DNA of 56,075 bases from Candidatus Poribacteria bacterium (GCA_022823085.1 JAJDXV010000091.1:1-56075), one strand, 5' to 3'. Positions 14,968 to 24,425 are shown, counted from the first letter of the stretch. The notes: generated by a model not told the origin, from the sequence alone. Numbers and translations: made by a program.

Positions 14968-16137
14968 CTATTTTCCCATGTGCTGTGCGACGAGTGTCAA
15001 ATCCAAAACGTTGACGATGCCATCACCGTTAAGGTCTGGCGAACTTTCTCCGAAACGCGAGGCGATAAAAGTGAGGTCCAAGATGTTTACAACACCATCG
15101 ACGTTGACATCCGACGGAACTTGCATGACGGAAGCGATTAGAGGTCTCAGTTGAATTGTGCCATCAAGGTTGGTGCTTGCAAGTGTCTTACGATAGGTGC
15201 CACTGGCATCCGGTAGGAATGCTAAAGCAAGGACTGGCGGGGTATCGCCTTTGAAAGTTCCGCGTAATTGTCCTGTTTGTGGGTACCATAGATGAATTGC
15301 GTTATCCCAACCCGCGCTTGCAAGTGTCCGGCTATCTGGTGAAAATGCTAAAGCAAAGACCGGTTCGGTATGCGTTTCAAAGGTTGCAAGGCGTTTGCCA
15401 GTACGTATATGCCATATATGGATTGTGCTTTCAGCGTCTACGCTCCAATATCCGCCGCTTGCCAATGTCTGACCATCTGGCGAGAAAGCGAGTGCTGTGA
15501 TTGAATCCGTATGTGCGTGGAGGGTGTGTCGGCGTTGCTCTGTTTGGAGATCCCATAATAAGATTGTGCCGTAAAAACTTGTACTGGCAAGTATTTTGCT
15601 ATCCGGTGAGAACGTCAATGTGGTAACCATATCCCGGTGTCCCTGAAGGACAGCGGCACGGACTGGCAGTTCCGTTCTTAAGTCCCAGAGACAGATTTCT
15701 CTGAAACTTCCGCTGGCGAGGGTTTTGCCATCGGGTGAGAATGCTAGCGATACAATCGGATACGTGTGTCCTGTGAAGTCGGTTCTGTGTTCACCCGTAT
15801 ATACATTCCAAAGGTGGATAGCAGCAGCATCCGCTCCTGCGCTGGCAAGTGTCTGGTTATCGGGTGAGAACGTCAGCGCGGTTACGGTATCCATCAATAT
15901 GGGCAGCATCGCCAGTTCTTTGCCGGTATAGGTATCGGACACCGCGATACCGTTTGCGGTTGCGACAGCGAGTCGTGTGCCATCAGGTGAAAAGACTGGA
16001 GTATTTATTGCCGCTGTTTCCAGGGGCGATTCTCTGTCTTCTGACAAGTGCCACAGCGTCATATCTTGTGCAAAGGTACTCGGTAGAAAGGAGGAATAAA
16101 ATAGGGAGAGAAATACGAAAATTTGGAAATTTCGCAC
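14968..16137 (-). CDS. Secreted WD40-repeat protein with C-terminal dockerin-like domain
   Basis: About 389 residues from a GTG at 16137 behind GGAAGGG; a TTG at 16170 is an alternative. Residues 1-23 (VRNFQIFVFLSLFYSSFLPS) are a signal peptide. Seven or eight WD40 blades follow, each with FSPDG/FSPDS, LAS and a closing LWD/LWN/IWH. The last about 50 residues are a dockerin type I pair: DVNVDGVVNILDLTFIASRF then DLNGDGIVNVLDLTLVAQHM. Each has the calcium-binding D-x-N-x-D-G-x-x-N-x-x-D pattern. A beta-propeller exported and tethered through a dockerin-cohesin contact is the likely layout; no cohesin is visible nearby. Confidence 0.88.
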   Translation of the reverse strand: MRNFQIFVFLSLFYSSFLPSTFAQDMTLWHLSEDRESPLETAAINTPVFSPDGTRLAVATANGIAVSDTYTGKELAMLPILMDTVTALTFSPDNQTLASAGADAAAIHLWNVYTGEHRTDFTGHTYPIVSLAFSPDGKTLASGSFREICLWDLRTELPVRAAVLQGHRDMVTTLTFSPDSKILASTSFYGTILLWDLQTEQRRHTLHAHTDSITALAFSPDGQTLASGGYWSVDAESTIHIWHIRTGKRLATFETHTEPVFALAFSPDSRTLASAGWDNAIHLWYPQTGQLRGTFKGDTPPVLALAFLPDASGTYRKTLASTNLDGTIQLRPLIASVMQVPSDVNVDGVVNILDLTFIASRFGESSPDLNGDGIVNVLDLTLVAQHMGK

Positions 16138-16245
16138 AATGCGTTTCCCTTCCGCTTGCCCAATGGACAAACGGGTGCTTCAATAGTTTAGTGTTCTTTG
16201 TCGATCGCGCTCTGTGAACATTAACAGAAACACCACGGTGACAGT

Positions 16246-16464
16246 CATCTTATATCAAATCTAAAAAATAGATCTACACTGTTGTGTCACGTCAAAAATG
16301 ACAGGCTATATTGACTGAAGATGTTGGGTTTCACTGCGTTCAACCCAACCGACAAGCCTTCAAAATAAGTATGACAGAACACTACATTTAGGGCGGGCGA
16401 GGGAACCTCGCCCCTACGGATCGGTTTTTCGTTAATGAAGATCAGTTATTCAGAAATGGTATTA
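16246..16464. mobile_element. small palindromic element, family B copy 2
   Basis: Left end ATATCAAATCTAAA and right end TTCAGAAATGGTATTA resemble the termini of the element at 7617-7761. Two internal hairpins are present: TTGGGTT/AACCCAA (about 16324-16349) and GGGCGAGG/CCTCGCCC (about 16394-16413, tail CTACGG). The right end carries the hslU stop codon. The region holds no gene. Confidence 0.5.
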
Positions 16465-17949
16465 CAAGATATATCTGCTTAAATCTTGGTCTTTGACGAT
16501 TTCAGCCAATTCCGCTTGGACATAGTCGGCATCAATCGTGACCTCGTTTTTTTCGAGGTCTGGTGCGTCAAAGAAGAGATTCTCAAAGAGTTTTTCCATG
16601 ATAGTGTGCAGACGGCGTGCGCCGATGTCTTCAACCGATTCATTAACTTGGAAAGCGAGTGCCGCAATTTCGTCTATTGCGTCATCGGTAATTGTCGCCT
16701 CTATCCCTTCCGTCTTGAGCAGTTCGGTGTACTGTTTCACCAACGCATTTTTAGGTTCCGTCAGGATAGACTTAAAGTCCTCCTTATTCAGACTTTTCAG
16801 TTCCACTCGAATGGGGAACCTTCCCTGTAACTCTGGGATTAGGTCAGATGGACTTGAAACGTGGAAAGCCCCTGCAGCGATGAAGAGGATGTGGTGGGTC
16901 CGCACGGCACCGTATTTTGAAGTTATGGTGCTACCTTCAATGATCGGGAGGATATCACGTTGTACGCCTTCACGCGAGATATCGGGTCCGTGCCGCGATT
17001 CTCTACCTGCGATCTTATCAATTTCATCCAAAAAGACGATCCCGGAATCTTCAACGCGTCGTATGGCATCGCTGATGACAGCATCCATATCAATAAGTTT
17101 TTCAGATTCCTCTTGCATTAGGAGGGTCCGCGCCTCGGAGACAGGAACGCGTCGTTTTTTCGTCTGGTTCGGGAGGATGTTACTAAACATATCTTTGAAA
17201 TTGATATCCATCTCCTCAATACCGCTCGGTGAAAAGATTTCAACAAAGGGTACGCTCTGATGCTTGACATTAATTTCGACAGGTTTATCTTCAAGTCTAC
17301 CTTCCCGTAGCCATTCTCTAAATTTCTCTCGGGTTTTGAGATAACGTTCTCGTTCTCTTTCACGGTCTTCTTCGGCTTCGGTTTCAGCGTCGATTCCGAG
17401 ATCGAAAGGCAGTTGTAGGGCTGCGCTCTCATCCTCTTCTTCAGCTTCGTCCATCGCCTCTTTCTCTAAACGCGGACGTTGCTGTAGCGAACGCGGCATC
17501 GGAAAAATACAATCAAGAAGTCGTTCTTCGGTGAATTCGCGCGCCTTTTCCTCAACTGCCTCGGCTTGTTCGGCTTTAACACGGCCGATAGCAATTTCAG
17601 TAAGATCACGAATCATGGATTCAACGTCGCGTCCGACGTAACCGATTTCGGTATACTTCGATGCTTCTACCTTAATAAATGGTGCATCAACAAGCCGTGC
17701 GAGCCTACGCGCTATCTCGGTTTTGCCGACCCCGGTTGAACCGATCATGATGATATTTTTAGGTGAAACCTCGTCTTGCATATCTTCACCTAACATTTGT
17801 CGCCGCGCGCGGTTTCGGAGGGCAATAGCGACACAACGTTTCGCTTCAAACTGCCCGATGATATACTTATCGAGTTCTTGAACAATCTGCCGCGGCGTGA
17901 GTGCTTCTGCTAAAGTGCCTTTTTCGTGTATTGCATTAGATTTCTCCAA
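16462..17949 (-). CDS. hslU: HslU, ATPase subunit of the HslUV protease
   Basis: 495 residues from the TTG at 17949, which has GGAGG 7 nt upstream; an adjacent TTG at 17955 is too close to that site. Features: [17 protein letters not shown] start, Walker [11 protein letters not shown] (about 70-79), [20 protein letters not shown] pore region, Walker [11 protein letters not shown], and a C-terminal LSRYIL tail that activates HslV. The intermediate domain is enlarged by an acidic/charged stretch (about 150-220, with [18 protein letters not shown]), making the protein about 50 residues longer than E. coli HslU (443). It unfolds substrates in the cytosol. A repeat separates it from hslV. Confidence 0.97.
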   Translation of the reverse strand: MEKSNAIHEKGTLAEALTPRQIVQELDKYIIGQFEAKRCVAIALRNRARRQMLGEDMQDEVSPKNIIMIGSTGVGKTEIARRLARLVDAPFIKVEASKYTEIGYVGRDVESMIRDLTEIAIGRVKAEQAEAVEEKAREFTEERLLDCIFPMPRSLQQRPRLEKEAMDEAEEEDESAALQLPFDLGIDAETEAEEDRERERERYLKTREKFREWLREGRLEDKPVEINVKHQSVPFVEIFSPSGIEEMDINFKDMFSNILPNQTKKRRVPVSEARTLLMQEESEKLIDMDAVISDAIRRVEDSGIVFLDEIDKIAGRESRHGPDISREGVQRDILPIIEGSTITSKYGAVRTHHILFIAAGAFHVSSPSDLIPELQGRFPIRVELKSLNKEDFKSILTEPKNALVKQYTELLKTEGIEATITDDAIDEIAALAFQVNESVEDIGARRLHTIMEKLFENLFFDAPDLEKNEVTIDADYVQAELAEIVKDQDLSRYIL

Positions 17950-17964
17950 GGTCAAACCTCCCGG

Positions 17965-18052
17965 TTTTTTATTTTCCTTGCGGTTCGGTGAGGCGGGTTA
18001 GACGCTTGATGTGCGTTTCCGTGGCCCCGCCTTCCGCTTCGTTTCAGGCTGC
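17965..18052 (-). repeat. 5'-end repeat (SD-carrying), copy between hslV and hslU
   Basis: Minus-strand copy starting GCAGCCTGAAACGAAGCGGA and ending ACCGAACCGCAAGGAAAATA, directly before the native GGAGG of hslU. Here the AAGGA of the repeat is 23 nt from the start and is probably not used. Confidence 0.8.
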
Positions 18053-18080
18053 GTGCTTTACGATATTTTCCCTAAAAATA

Positions 18081-18641
18081 CTACGTCTCTATCGTATCGA
18101 TTTCAATTCGTGCGTTGGTATAGATACAAATTTCACTTGTAAGTTGGAGAGCTTCTGAAACAATCTCCCTTGATGTCAAATCTGAGTATTTGAGCATGGC
18201 TTTCGCTGCTGCGAGCGCAATAGATGAACCGGAACCGATAGCGATCACATCATCGTCGGGTGCGATTACATCGCCGCTCCCCGAAATGAGGTAACTATCG
18301 TCGGCATCTGCAGCAATCATCAGTGCGTCCACTTGGCGCAGGACTCTATCACTGCGCCACTCACGCGCAAGTTCTACTGCCGATTTCTGAAGGTTTCCGC
18401 GATACTGCTCCAACTTCTTTTCTAAATTTTCATAGAGTGTGATCGCGTCCGATGCGGAACCAGCGAAACCGATCAGGACCTTGTCGTTATGGATTCTACG
18501 AATTTTCCGTGCGCCATGTTTGATCGCCGTATCGCCTAAAGTGACTTGTCCGTCACCCCCAATAGCGACTTGCCCGTCACGCCGTACGGCTAAAATCGTT
18601 GTCGACCGAATTCGCATGCCTCCGATTTTTTTCTGCTGCAA
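18081..18641 (-). CDS. hslV: HslV, peptidase subunit of the HslUV protease
   Basis: 186 residues. A TTG start at 18641 is chosen because AGGAA lies 8 nt upstream, while the ATG at 18617 has GGAGG only 1 nt away. The N-terminal nucleophile threonine is T14 in RSTTILAVRR, so a 13-residue propeptide must be removed, longer than the single Met of E. coli HslV. Conserved blocks: GGDGQVTLG, RKIRRIHNDKVLIGFAGSA and AIGSGSSIALAAAKA. It forms the double hexameric proteolytic core, gated by HslU encoded just downstream. Confidence 0.96.
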   Translation of the reverse strand: MQQKKIGGMRIRSTTILAVRRDGQVAIGGDGQVTLGDTAIKHGARKIRRIHNDKVLIGFAGSASDAITLYENLEKKLEQYRGNLQKSAVELAREWRSDRVLRQVDALMIAADADDSYLISGSGDVIAPDDDVIAIGSGSSIALAAAKAMLKYSDLTSREIVSEALQLTSEICIYTNARIEIDTIET

Positions 18642-18668
18642 TTAGATTTCCTCTTATGTAATTAGAAT

Positions 18669-18819
18669 AGGACTTACGCAATTTTGACTGTAGACTATTT
18701 TGTTAGAAGAAAGTTTTCTGAAAACACGGCGTTCTGGTGTCACAATCTAACAGATTTGCGGCGTACTCGCCCAGATGCGAAGTGCATCGTGGTACACAAG
18801 AGCATCCTGCGTAAGTCCT
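18669..18819 (+). mobile_element. MITE-like element, copy 2 (151 bp, long form)
   Basis: Same ends and orientation as the copy at 760-909, and shares its ~32-bp central insert (GCGGCGTACTCGCCCAGATG). The two long copies are about 88% alike by eye. It lies between hslV and the membrane-protein gene. Confidence 0.85.
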
Positions 18820-18857
18820 ATAGAAGTAAAGTTATCTGTTCTATACGCATTGGCATT

Positions 18858-19589
18858 TTATTTCCACGCATAAAACAGTAAAAAACCGAGAAACTGAAGT
18901 GCTCCGATAAAAATACCGCATCGGATCCCTGCGACCCCGGTGTGCTGCTCCCTGAGAAAACTGCCTGTTACGCCGAAAAAATATGGACATAACAGAAACG
19001 TGAGTAGAAAAGCGAGCGGCACAAAAACCGGAACGGACAGAATCTGCGGGATATGATCCACTTGTGCGGCGTTCCAGATCCACAGATGTGATGCCCCCAG
19101 TGCGTAAATCACGACACTTCCAATCGCGGCACCGATACCTGTAAGACCTGCTGCCAACATCGCAGAACCCATAAAACCGAGCTTCGGGTTCTCAGGTTCA
19201 TCAGCCAAACGGGTTTGGAAAACCGTCGCGAGCCGTTGATAACAGTATGCCGCCAACGTCGCAAACACCACCCAATTCAAGATGATTCCAATTGGTGTGG
19301 TCACATTTGGCAAGAAATCCGAACGCAGATAGAAGATAAGACGCACCTTCCGTGAGAATAGCCAGTCCATTGGGACATACATCAGCACCGTTGCTAACCC
19401 AAAAATGGCACTGCTTGAAAGCAGCGATATGTCTTCATCTGCCTGCGAGAAACAATAAAGAAACAAGATAACTGCGATCAGGACGTTCGGATAGAGAATC
19501 CAAATCGTTCCAATACGGTTTACCATTAAAAACGTTAAAAGCGTCGTACCTGTTACAATGTAAACCGCTCTACCCGTTTTGACTTGCAT
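18858..19589 (-). CDS. Polytopic membrane protein of unknown function
   Basis: 243 residues with about seven hydrophobic segments (for example 10-24, 27-48, 57-72, 103-120, 138-165, 185-208, 222-240). No catalytic motif or transporter signature is recognised. The ATG at 19589 is 21 nt after the stop of the ArsA-type ATPase gene, so the two are probably cotranscribed. The family is not named with confidence. Confidence 0.7.
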   Translation of the reverse strand: MQVKTGRAVYIVTGTTLLTFLMVNRIGTIWILYPNVLIAVILFLYCFSQADEDISLLSSSAIFGLATVLMYVPMDWLFSRKVRLIFYLRSDFLPNVTTPIGIILNWVVFATLAAYCYQRLATVFQTRLADEPENPKLGFMGSAMLAAGLTGIGAAIGSVVIYALGASHLWIWNAAQVDHIPQILSVPVFVPLAFLLTFLLCPYFFGVTGSFLREQHTGVAGIRCGIFIGALQFLGFLLFYAWK

Positions 19590-19610
19590 ACACGCTCCAG
19601 TTAAGTCTCT

Positions 19611-20804
19611 TTAGTGTTGATTTTCTCCCTCAAACTTAATCACGAGTTGGTCTCCGGTTAACTTTGCCCCCATCGTCTTTTTATTCGAGAGCGTCCTTGG
19701 CAATGCGACGTGCTGCTTGAAGCCGCCGACCGTGACAATCAATTCATCGCCATGTTTCGTCAATCCGATCTCCTCCTTACTCAGGAACGGCAAACGCATT
19801 GACAATTGGTATACCCCTGCTGTCTTTCGGAATCGATACGGACTCTCTTTAGCGAACCGATCTGCTGGATCAATGTCGGCATAGAGTGCTTCTGCTAACA
19901 GGTGCAGTCCCGGTTCTCCGACGATCTCTTCTGCGAAAAGGTTGACCTTCCAGATGGGTACATCCGAGAAGTAGTCCATCGCCTCTTTAATATAGAGTTG
20001 CTGCGTCTGTTTCCACGCCTCAAAATATGCTGCATCAACGCCATCAGGAAAGATACGATTAATAATGACTGCATCAATACAGAGACCGTATAGGCAAAAA
20101 TACATAAACGCTCGTTGCGTCTCTTTGATTACAATTTTCTCTGGATTCGTTACCAGGCGGACGGTCGTAATTTCGGGGTCTGTCAGAACATTGTCAATCC
20201 CTTCAAGTTTATCGAACAGGTCTTGGATATTTTGGAAATAGTTATCCCGTGGGATAGGAACTGAGCTGACCTTCTCAATTACGGGCCCGGCGACCTTCGC
20301 CAGGCCACGTTCCAATTTGAAGATGTGGTTCATGTACCACTCTAACGTCGTCGGGATACTGACAAATCGTAGGGATTCACCGGTAGGTGCGCAGTCGAGG
20401 ATAATCACATCGTAACTTTTTTCTCGGACATACTCGTTGATATAGAGCAGCGCGCAAATCTCCTCCATGCCGGGAAACACAGCGATCTCCTCCGCGACGA
20501 GGCTGTCAAGTCCGGAACGGTTCAGCAGCGAACGGATATAGTTGTAAACGTCATCCCAGTATTCAACAATGGCTTCTTGGACGTTGATTTCCTGTATCCA
20601 GAGATTCTCACTGATCCGGATCTGTTTCTCTTTTTCCTGATAGACGAGTTTTTCATGGTTATCAAAAGCGTCTCGGAGCGAATGTGCGACATCCAGCGAA
20701 ATGACAATCGTCTTATAGCCGAGTTCAGAGAGTTTGATACCGGTGGCGGCGGCGATGGTTGTTTTGCCGACCCCACCCTTGCCTGTATAAAGGATAATTC
20801 GCAT
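19611..20804 (-). CDS. ArsA/Get3-type ATPase with C-terminal HSP20-like domain
   Basis: 397 residues from the ATG at 20804; the frame is open further upstream but the P-loop protein clearly begins here (MRIILYTGKGGVGKTTIAAA). The deviant Walker A GKGGVGKTT is at residues 8-16. Switch-like stretches follow (VISLDVAHSLRDAF, DVIILDCAPTGESLRF with Walker B aspartates). The last about 75 residues (LPFLSKEEIGLTKHGDELIV) match the alpha-crystallin/HSP20-like tail found in many bacterial ArsA homologues. Classic ArsA drives arsenite export and Get3 handles tail-anchored proteins. No arsB or arsenic gene is near, so arsenic resistance should not be assumed. Confidence 0.88.
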   Translation of the reverse strand: MRIILYTGKGGVGKTTIAAATGIKLSELGYKTIVISLDVAHSLRDAFDNHEKLVYQEKEKQIRISENLWIQEINVQEAIVEYWDDVYNYIRSLLNRSGLDSLVAEEIAVFPGMEEICALLYINEYVREKSYDVIILDCAPTGESLRFVSIPTTLEWYMNHIFKLERGLAKVAGPVIEKVSSVPIPRDNYFQNIQDLFDKLEGIDNVLTDPEITTVRLVTNPEKIVIKETQRAFMYFCLYGLCIDAVIINRIFPDGVDAAYFEAWKQTQQLYIKEAMDYFSDVPIWKVNLFAEEIVGEPGLHLLAEALYADIDPADRFAKESPYRFRKTAGVYQLSMRLPFLSKEEIGLTKHGDELIVTVGGFKQHVALPRTLSNKKTMGAKLTGDQLVIKFEGENQH

Positions 20805-20962
20805 GACTGAGTTCCCATGAGTCAGAGTTCGTATTGCACCGTTTATAGTATAACATAAAAGAAACCAGCATGCAAGGAAGTGTTGAAAATATCTCCAATT
20901 TTCGATCATCGGTTTGCAGGCACACCCCGTTTTTGGCATTGAGGTATAAAAAAAATAATTGT

Positions 20963-20992
20963 TTGCATGAGAAACCGGAAATCGTGTATAAT
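20963..20992 (+). promoter_or_regulatory. promoter of the thiamin operon
   Basis: TTGCAT (20963-20968) and a perfect TATAAT (20987-20992) are 18 nt apart. The predicted start near 20999 lies just before the riboswitch. Confidence 0.65.
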
Positions 20993-21007
20993 ATTTCTTG
21001 TAAAACA

Positions 21008-21086
21008 TTGTGGGGTGCTCTTACGTGTTTAAGAGCTGAGAAAACACCCATTGAACCTGATCTGGGTCATGCCAGCGTAGGGAGAC
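21008..21086 (+). promoter_or_regulatory. TPP riboswitch (thi-box)
   Basis: All conserved thi-box parts are present in order: GGGGTGCTCT, AAGAGCTGAGA, ACACCC, TGAACCTGATCTGGGTCATG and CCAGCGTAGGGAGA. These form the P1-P5 helices that bind thiamin pyrophosphate. The element is followed by a hairpin (AGAGATT 21121-21127 with AATCTCT 21159-21165) and then a terminator. This suggests transcriptional shut-off of the downstream transporter and thi genes when TPP is plentiful. Confidence 0.96.
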
Positions 21087-21182
21087 ATAAAGAACGACGA
21101 CGAACGTCTGTCCGTTCTTAAGAGATTATAGCAATTAGGCGTTATACTTCCGATTGCGAATCTCTTCTGCTGAGGCGCGAAG

Positions 21183-21225
21183 CCGTTTCCTTTTGGCTAT
21201 ACCCAAAACGGAAGACGGTTTTTTT
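21183..21225 (+). terminator. intrinsic terminator of the riboswitch expression platform
   Basis: CCGTTTCC (21183-21190) pairs with GGAAGACGG (21210-21218, one bulge), followed by a run of seven T. It ends about 20 nt before the first gene of the operon, the expected position for attenuation. Confidence 0.75.
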
Positions 21226-21244
21226 CTTTAAGGAACAAAGATGT

Positions 21245-21997
21245 ATGCTCAGTAAATTCGTTGTACCTATAGCGATCCTATTAGCAGTTTTGGGAATATG
21301 GGAAATCAGCGTGCATGTTTTCGATATACCGCGCTATATTCTGCCTCCGCCCTCGAAAATTGTGGTGACACTGTTTGCGGAACGCGAGCAATTGCTGAAA
21401 CACACACTTGTAACCTTAGAAGAGATGCTCATCGGATTCGTCCTCGCGGTGAGCATCGGTATCCCGTTAGCGGTGCTGATGTTTGAGTTTCCTGTGCTGG
21501 AGAAAGCCTTCTATCCATACATTATCGGTTCACAAACGGTACCGGTTTTCGCGATCGCGCCGCTGTTAGTGGTGTGGTTCGGTTTCGGGATCGCCTCGAA
21601 AGTGGTTATGGCAGCACTGATCGTATTTTTCGCGATTGTGCTGAATACATTAGACGGTTTAAAGTCTACTGACCCAGACACAATAAACCTGTTCCGGATT
21701 CTTCGAGCGACCCGGTGGCAGATACTCTGGAAAGTGCGTATCCCGTCGGCACTGCCGTTTATTTTTTCAGGTGCCAAGATAGGCATATCCATCTCCACAA
21801 TCGGAGCAGTCATCGGCGAATGGGTCGGTGCAAAAGCGGGACTCGGATTCCTGATGTTGTATGCGAATGGACAACTCCAAGTTTCATTGGTATTTGCAGC
21901 TATATTCTGTTTAACACTTTTAGGTTTAAGTCTATTTGGACTCATGACCCTATTAGAACGGTATGTAATGCCGTGGCGGCATCAAGGAAATTATTAG
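21245..21997 (+). CDS. thiX: ABC transporter permease (ThiX-like, thiamin precursor uptake)
   Basis: 250 residues with six membrane helices, of the SsuC/TauC/ThiX permease family. It contains the cytoplasmic coupling loop (FRILRATRWQILWKVRIPSALPFIFSG), close to the E-A-A-x3-G-type motif that contacts the ATPase. ATG at 21245, AAGGA about 10 nt before. Its place behind a TPP riboswitch and before a ThiY-like binding protein points to uptake of a pyrimidine precursor of thiamin. The ATP-binding subunit (ThiZ) is not in this operon and must come from elsewhere or be lost. Confidence 0.88.
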   Translation: MLSKFVVPIAILLAVLGIWEISVHVFDIPRYILPPPSKIVVTLFAEREQLLKHTLVTLEEMLIGFVLAVSIGIPLAVLMFEFPVLEKAFYPYIIGSQTVPVFAIAPLLVVWFGFGIASKVVMAALIVFFAIVLNTLDGLKSTDPDTINLFRILRATRWQILWKVRIPSALPFIFSGAKIGISISTIGAVIGEWVGAKAGLGFLMLYANGQLQVSLVFAAIFCLTLLGLSLFGLMTLLERYVMPWRHQGNY

Positions 21998-22036
21998 TCG
22001 TCCTCACCTCTACAAGAAATTAGAAAGGAAAATCTC

Positions 22037-23026
22037 ATGAAAACAGCAATTTGCTTAATGTTTCTCATCAGTTGTGGTATACTCTTAACTGGACATATTG
22101 ACAGCAACGCGGACAGCCATCAGAAGGTTTCCGAAATGGAAAAGGTTACGTTGCTTCTCGATTGGGCACCGAATATAGATCACGCACCACTTTATGTTGC
22201 GCAAGAGAACAAAATCTTCAGCAAACACGGATTAGAAGTCGAATTACTCTGGGGTGGCGATCCGGATGCGCCACTCAAATTGGTGGCGGCAGAGAAATAT
22301 CCGTTTGCTGTGAGTTACCAACAGAGCGTAACGATCGCGCGGGCGAGTGAAGAGGTTCTGCCGGTCAAATCCATCGGTTTACTCGTGGAGCATCCGCTCA
22401 ATACGATTAGTTTCCTGAAGAAGACGGGCATTAAAACACCAGCCGATTTCAAAGGGAAGAAGATTGGATACACAGTTGCACCGTTGGATGTCCTTCTGTT
22501 TAACGCCATTGCGGCGAATGCCGGATTGTCCGAAGACGACTACGAACTGATAAACGTCGGTACAAATATTGTGGCACCGATGCTAAGCGGTCAAATTGAT
22601 GCGGTGATCGGACCGTTTCGGAATTACGAGATTAATTTGTTGAAACTTGAAGGTGCAGAAGCCGATTATTTCGCACTTGAGAAACACGGTATCCCGGACT
22701 ATTATGAGTTAGTCATTATTACGAATGACGCTTATTTGGAGGAACATCCAGAAACCGCGAAGAAACTGATGACGGCGATTCAGGAAGCGATCCGATTGAC
22801 GAAGGAGAATCCGGACGATGCCCTTCAACTCTTTTTTCAGGCGAACCCGGATGCCAGCAAAGAGTTAGAAGAATTGGCGTTTCGGGATACCCTCGATGTA
22901 TTCGCGACGACCCAGGTACAATCCGTAGAAAAATGGGATGCCTTCGCAAAGTTCGCATATCAAAACGGGTTAATCTCCAAAACAGTTGATGCCAAAGACT
23001 GTTTTGTCAATATCTTAGAAGAATAG
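22037..23026 (+). CDS. thiY: ThiY-like pyrimidine-binding protein (NMT1/THI5 family)
   Basis: 329 residues. An N-terminal signal peptide (KTAICLMFLISCGILLTG) has a cysteine at 13 but no clean lipobox. The mature part begins VTLLLDWAPNIDHAPLYVAQ, the typical start of ThiY/NMT1 proteins, which bind formylaminopyrimidine or HMP precursors. Later blocks are FKGKKIGYTVAPLD and GQIDAVIGPFRNYE. It sits in the periplasm and feeds the permease encoded 39 nt upstream. Riboswitch control of the operon supports a thiamin role. Confidence 0.9.
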   Translation: MKTAICLMFLISCGILLTGHIDSNADSHQKVSEMEKVTLLLDWAPNIDHAPLYVAQENKIFSKHGLEVELLWGGDPDAPLKLVAAEKYPFAVSYQQSVTIARASEEVLPVKSIGLLVEHPLNTISFLKKTGIKTPADFKGKKIGYTVAPLDVLLFNAIAANAGLSEDDYELINVGTNIVAPMLSGQIDAVIGPFRNYEINLLKLEGAEADYFALEKHGIPDYYELVIITNDAYLEEHPETAKKLMTAIQEAIRLTKENPDDALQLFFQANPDASKELEELAFRDTLDVFATTQVQSVEKWDAFAKFAYQNGLISKTVDAKDCFVNILEE

Positions 23027-23044
23027 TTATTTTCTGTTGAATTA

Positions 23045-24184
23045 ATGACACACAAGAAGATTATCATCATCGGTGGCGGTGTGATAGGACTCGGTATCGG
23101 GTGGCAGCTGGCGAAAGCGGGTGTTACTGTCACCATTTATGATCGCTCCGATGCCGGACGTGCCGCCTCTTGGGCAGCTGCGGGTATGCTTGCCCCACTC
23201 GCTGAGGCACATAGCGAAGAGCCGGAACTCCTGAAACTCGGTTGCCAAAGTTTAGAACGTTATTCGCAATGGGTCGCCGAATTAGAGGCAGACGCGCAGA
23301 TGTCCGTCGGTTACCGGGATGAAGGCACGCTCATTGTGGGGTTAGAACCTGACGACACGGACCAACTCCGGCATCTTTACGAGGCGCAACGGAATTTAGG
23401 ACTTGACGTGAACTGGTTGACGGGACGGGAGGCGCGTGATATTGAATCCGCCCTCTCACCGCGTGTGACGGCAGCGATTCACTGTGCAAACGATTACCAA
23501 GTCGATAATCGGCTTATGGTAACGGCACTGCAGCGCGCCTATCAGCAGCACGGTGGCACCTTATATGGAAACAGCACGGTTGAAAGGGTCGTCATTGAAA
23601 ACGGCATCGCAATCGGCGTTCAGACACAGGACGGTTTCCAAAACGCTGATACTGTTATTCTCTCAGCGGGATGTTGGTCTGCGCAGATGGCAGGGGTTCC
23701 AGAGGCGATTATCCCGCCCGTGCGTCCTGTGAAAGGACAGATGCTGGCACTGGAGATGGAAGAAGGCATCGCCATCAATTCGGTTATCCGCACTGTCCGA
23801 GCAAGGTATTCGACATCGGTGTATCTGGTGCCGAGAACTGACGGCAGGCTGATTGTCGGTGCGACGAGCGAGGAGATGGGGTTCGATACACGTTTAACGG
23901 TTGGTGGTGTGTTTGAACTGCTCCGCGGTGCGTGGGAAGCGGTGCCGGGTGTCTATGAATTGCCGATCCTCGAAACATGGGCAGGCTTACGTCCGGGCAG
24001 CAGAGACAACGCCCCGATACTCGGCAAAACACCTGTTGAGAACCTGATATATGCGACAGGTCATTATCGCAACGGTATTTTACTTACACCCATTACGGCT
24101 TACGAGGTCGCCAAATTAGTTTTGACAAGTGAGACTTCAGAGATAATCGCTCCATTTCAGTTGGACCGGTTTTTAAAGCAGTAG
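23045..24184 (+). CDS. thiO: Glycine oxidase ThiO
   Basis: 379 residues, matching ThiO (about 370). The FAD-binding dinucleotide fold is at the N-terminus (IIIIGGGVIGLGIGWQLAKA). Further features are the SWAAAGMLAP stretch typical of ThiO, RPVKGQML and the C-terminal GHYRNGILLTPITA. ThiO oxidises glycine to the imine that ThiG needs to build the thiazole ring. It lies 18 nt after the binding-protein gene and 34 nt before thiS. Confidence 0.93.
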   Translation: MTHKKIIIIGGGVIGLGIGWQLAKAGVTVTIYDRSDAGRAASWAAAGMLAPLAEAHSEEPELLKLGCQSLERYSQWVAELEADAQMSVGYRDEGTLIVGLEPDDTDQLRHLYEAQRNLGLDVNWLTGREARDIESALSPRVTAAIHCANDYQVDNRLMVTALQRAYQQHGGTLYGNSTVERVVIENGIAIGVQTQDGFQNADTVILSAGCWSAQMAGVPEAIIPPVRPVKGQMLALEMEEGIAINSVIRTVRARYSTSVYLVPRTDGRLIVGATSEEMGFDTRLTVGGVFELLRGAWEAVPGVYELPILETWAGLRPGSRDNAPILGKTPVENLIYATGHYRNGILLTPITAYEVAKLVLTSETSEIIAPFQLDRFLKQ

Positions 24185-24218
24185 GTACACACCGTGTGCC
24201 GTAACAACCCTAAAAAAT

Positions 24219-24425
24219 ATGAAGATACGCGTGAATGGCGAAGAGAAAGAGGTACGCCTCAATATCAATGTTTACGATCTGCTCGTCGCTTTAGAATTAG
24301 AGCCGATGCAGGCAGGTATCGCTGTTGCTGTGGATCGGGAGGTTATCCCGAAAACGGCGTGGCAGGCGACGAAACTCCATGAAAATAGCGATGTGGAGAT
24401 AATACGCGCTGTCCAAGGTGGTTAA
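24219..24425 (+). CDS. thiS: Sulfur carrier protein ThiS
   Basis: 68 residues with the ubiquitin-like fold pattern and the essential C-terminal Gly-Gly (IIRAVQGG), where ThiF adenylates and the thiocarboxylate forms. It delivers sulfur to ThiG. thiG follows only after a 1.1-kb insertion. Confidence 0.94.
   Translation: MKIRVNGEEKEVRLNINVYDLLVALELEPMQAGIAVAVDREVIPKTAWQATKLHENSDVEIIRAVQGG

Noticed and set aside
16538..17260. 240-residue plus-strand frame opposite hslU
   Set aside because: It is the antisense shadow of a strongly conserved gene, is rich in Ser/Arg/Ile, and has no ribosome-binding site.
19611..20804. Arsenic-resistance operon around the ArsA-like ATPase
   Set aside because: No arsB, acr3, arsC or arsR-like gene lies nearby; the neighbour is an unrelated membrane protein.
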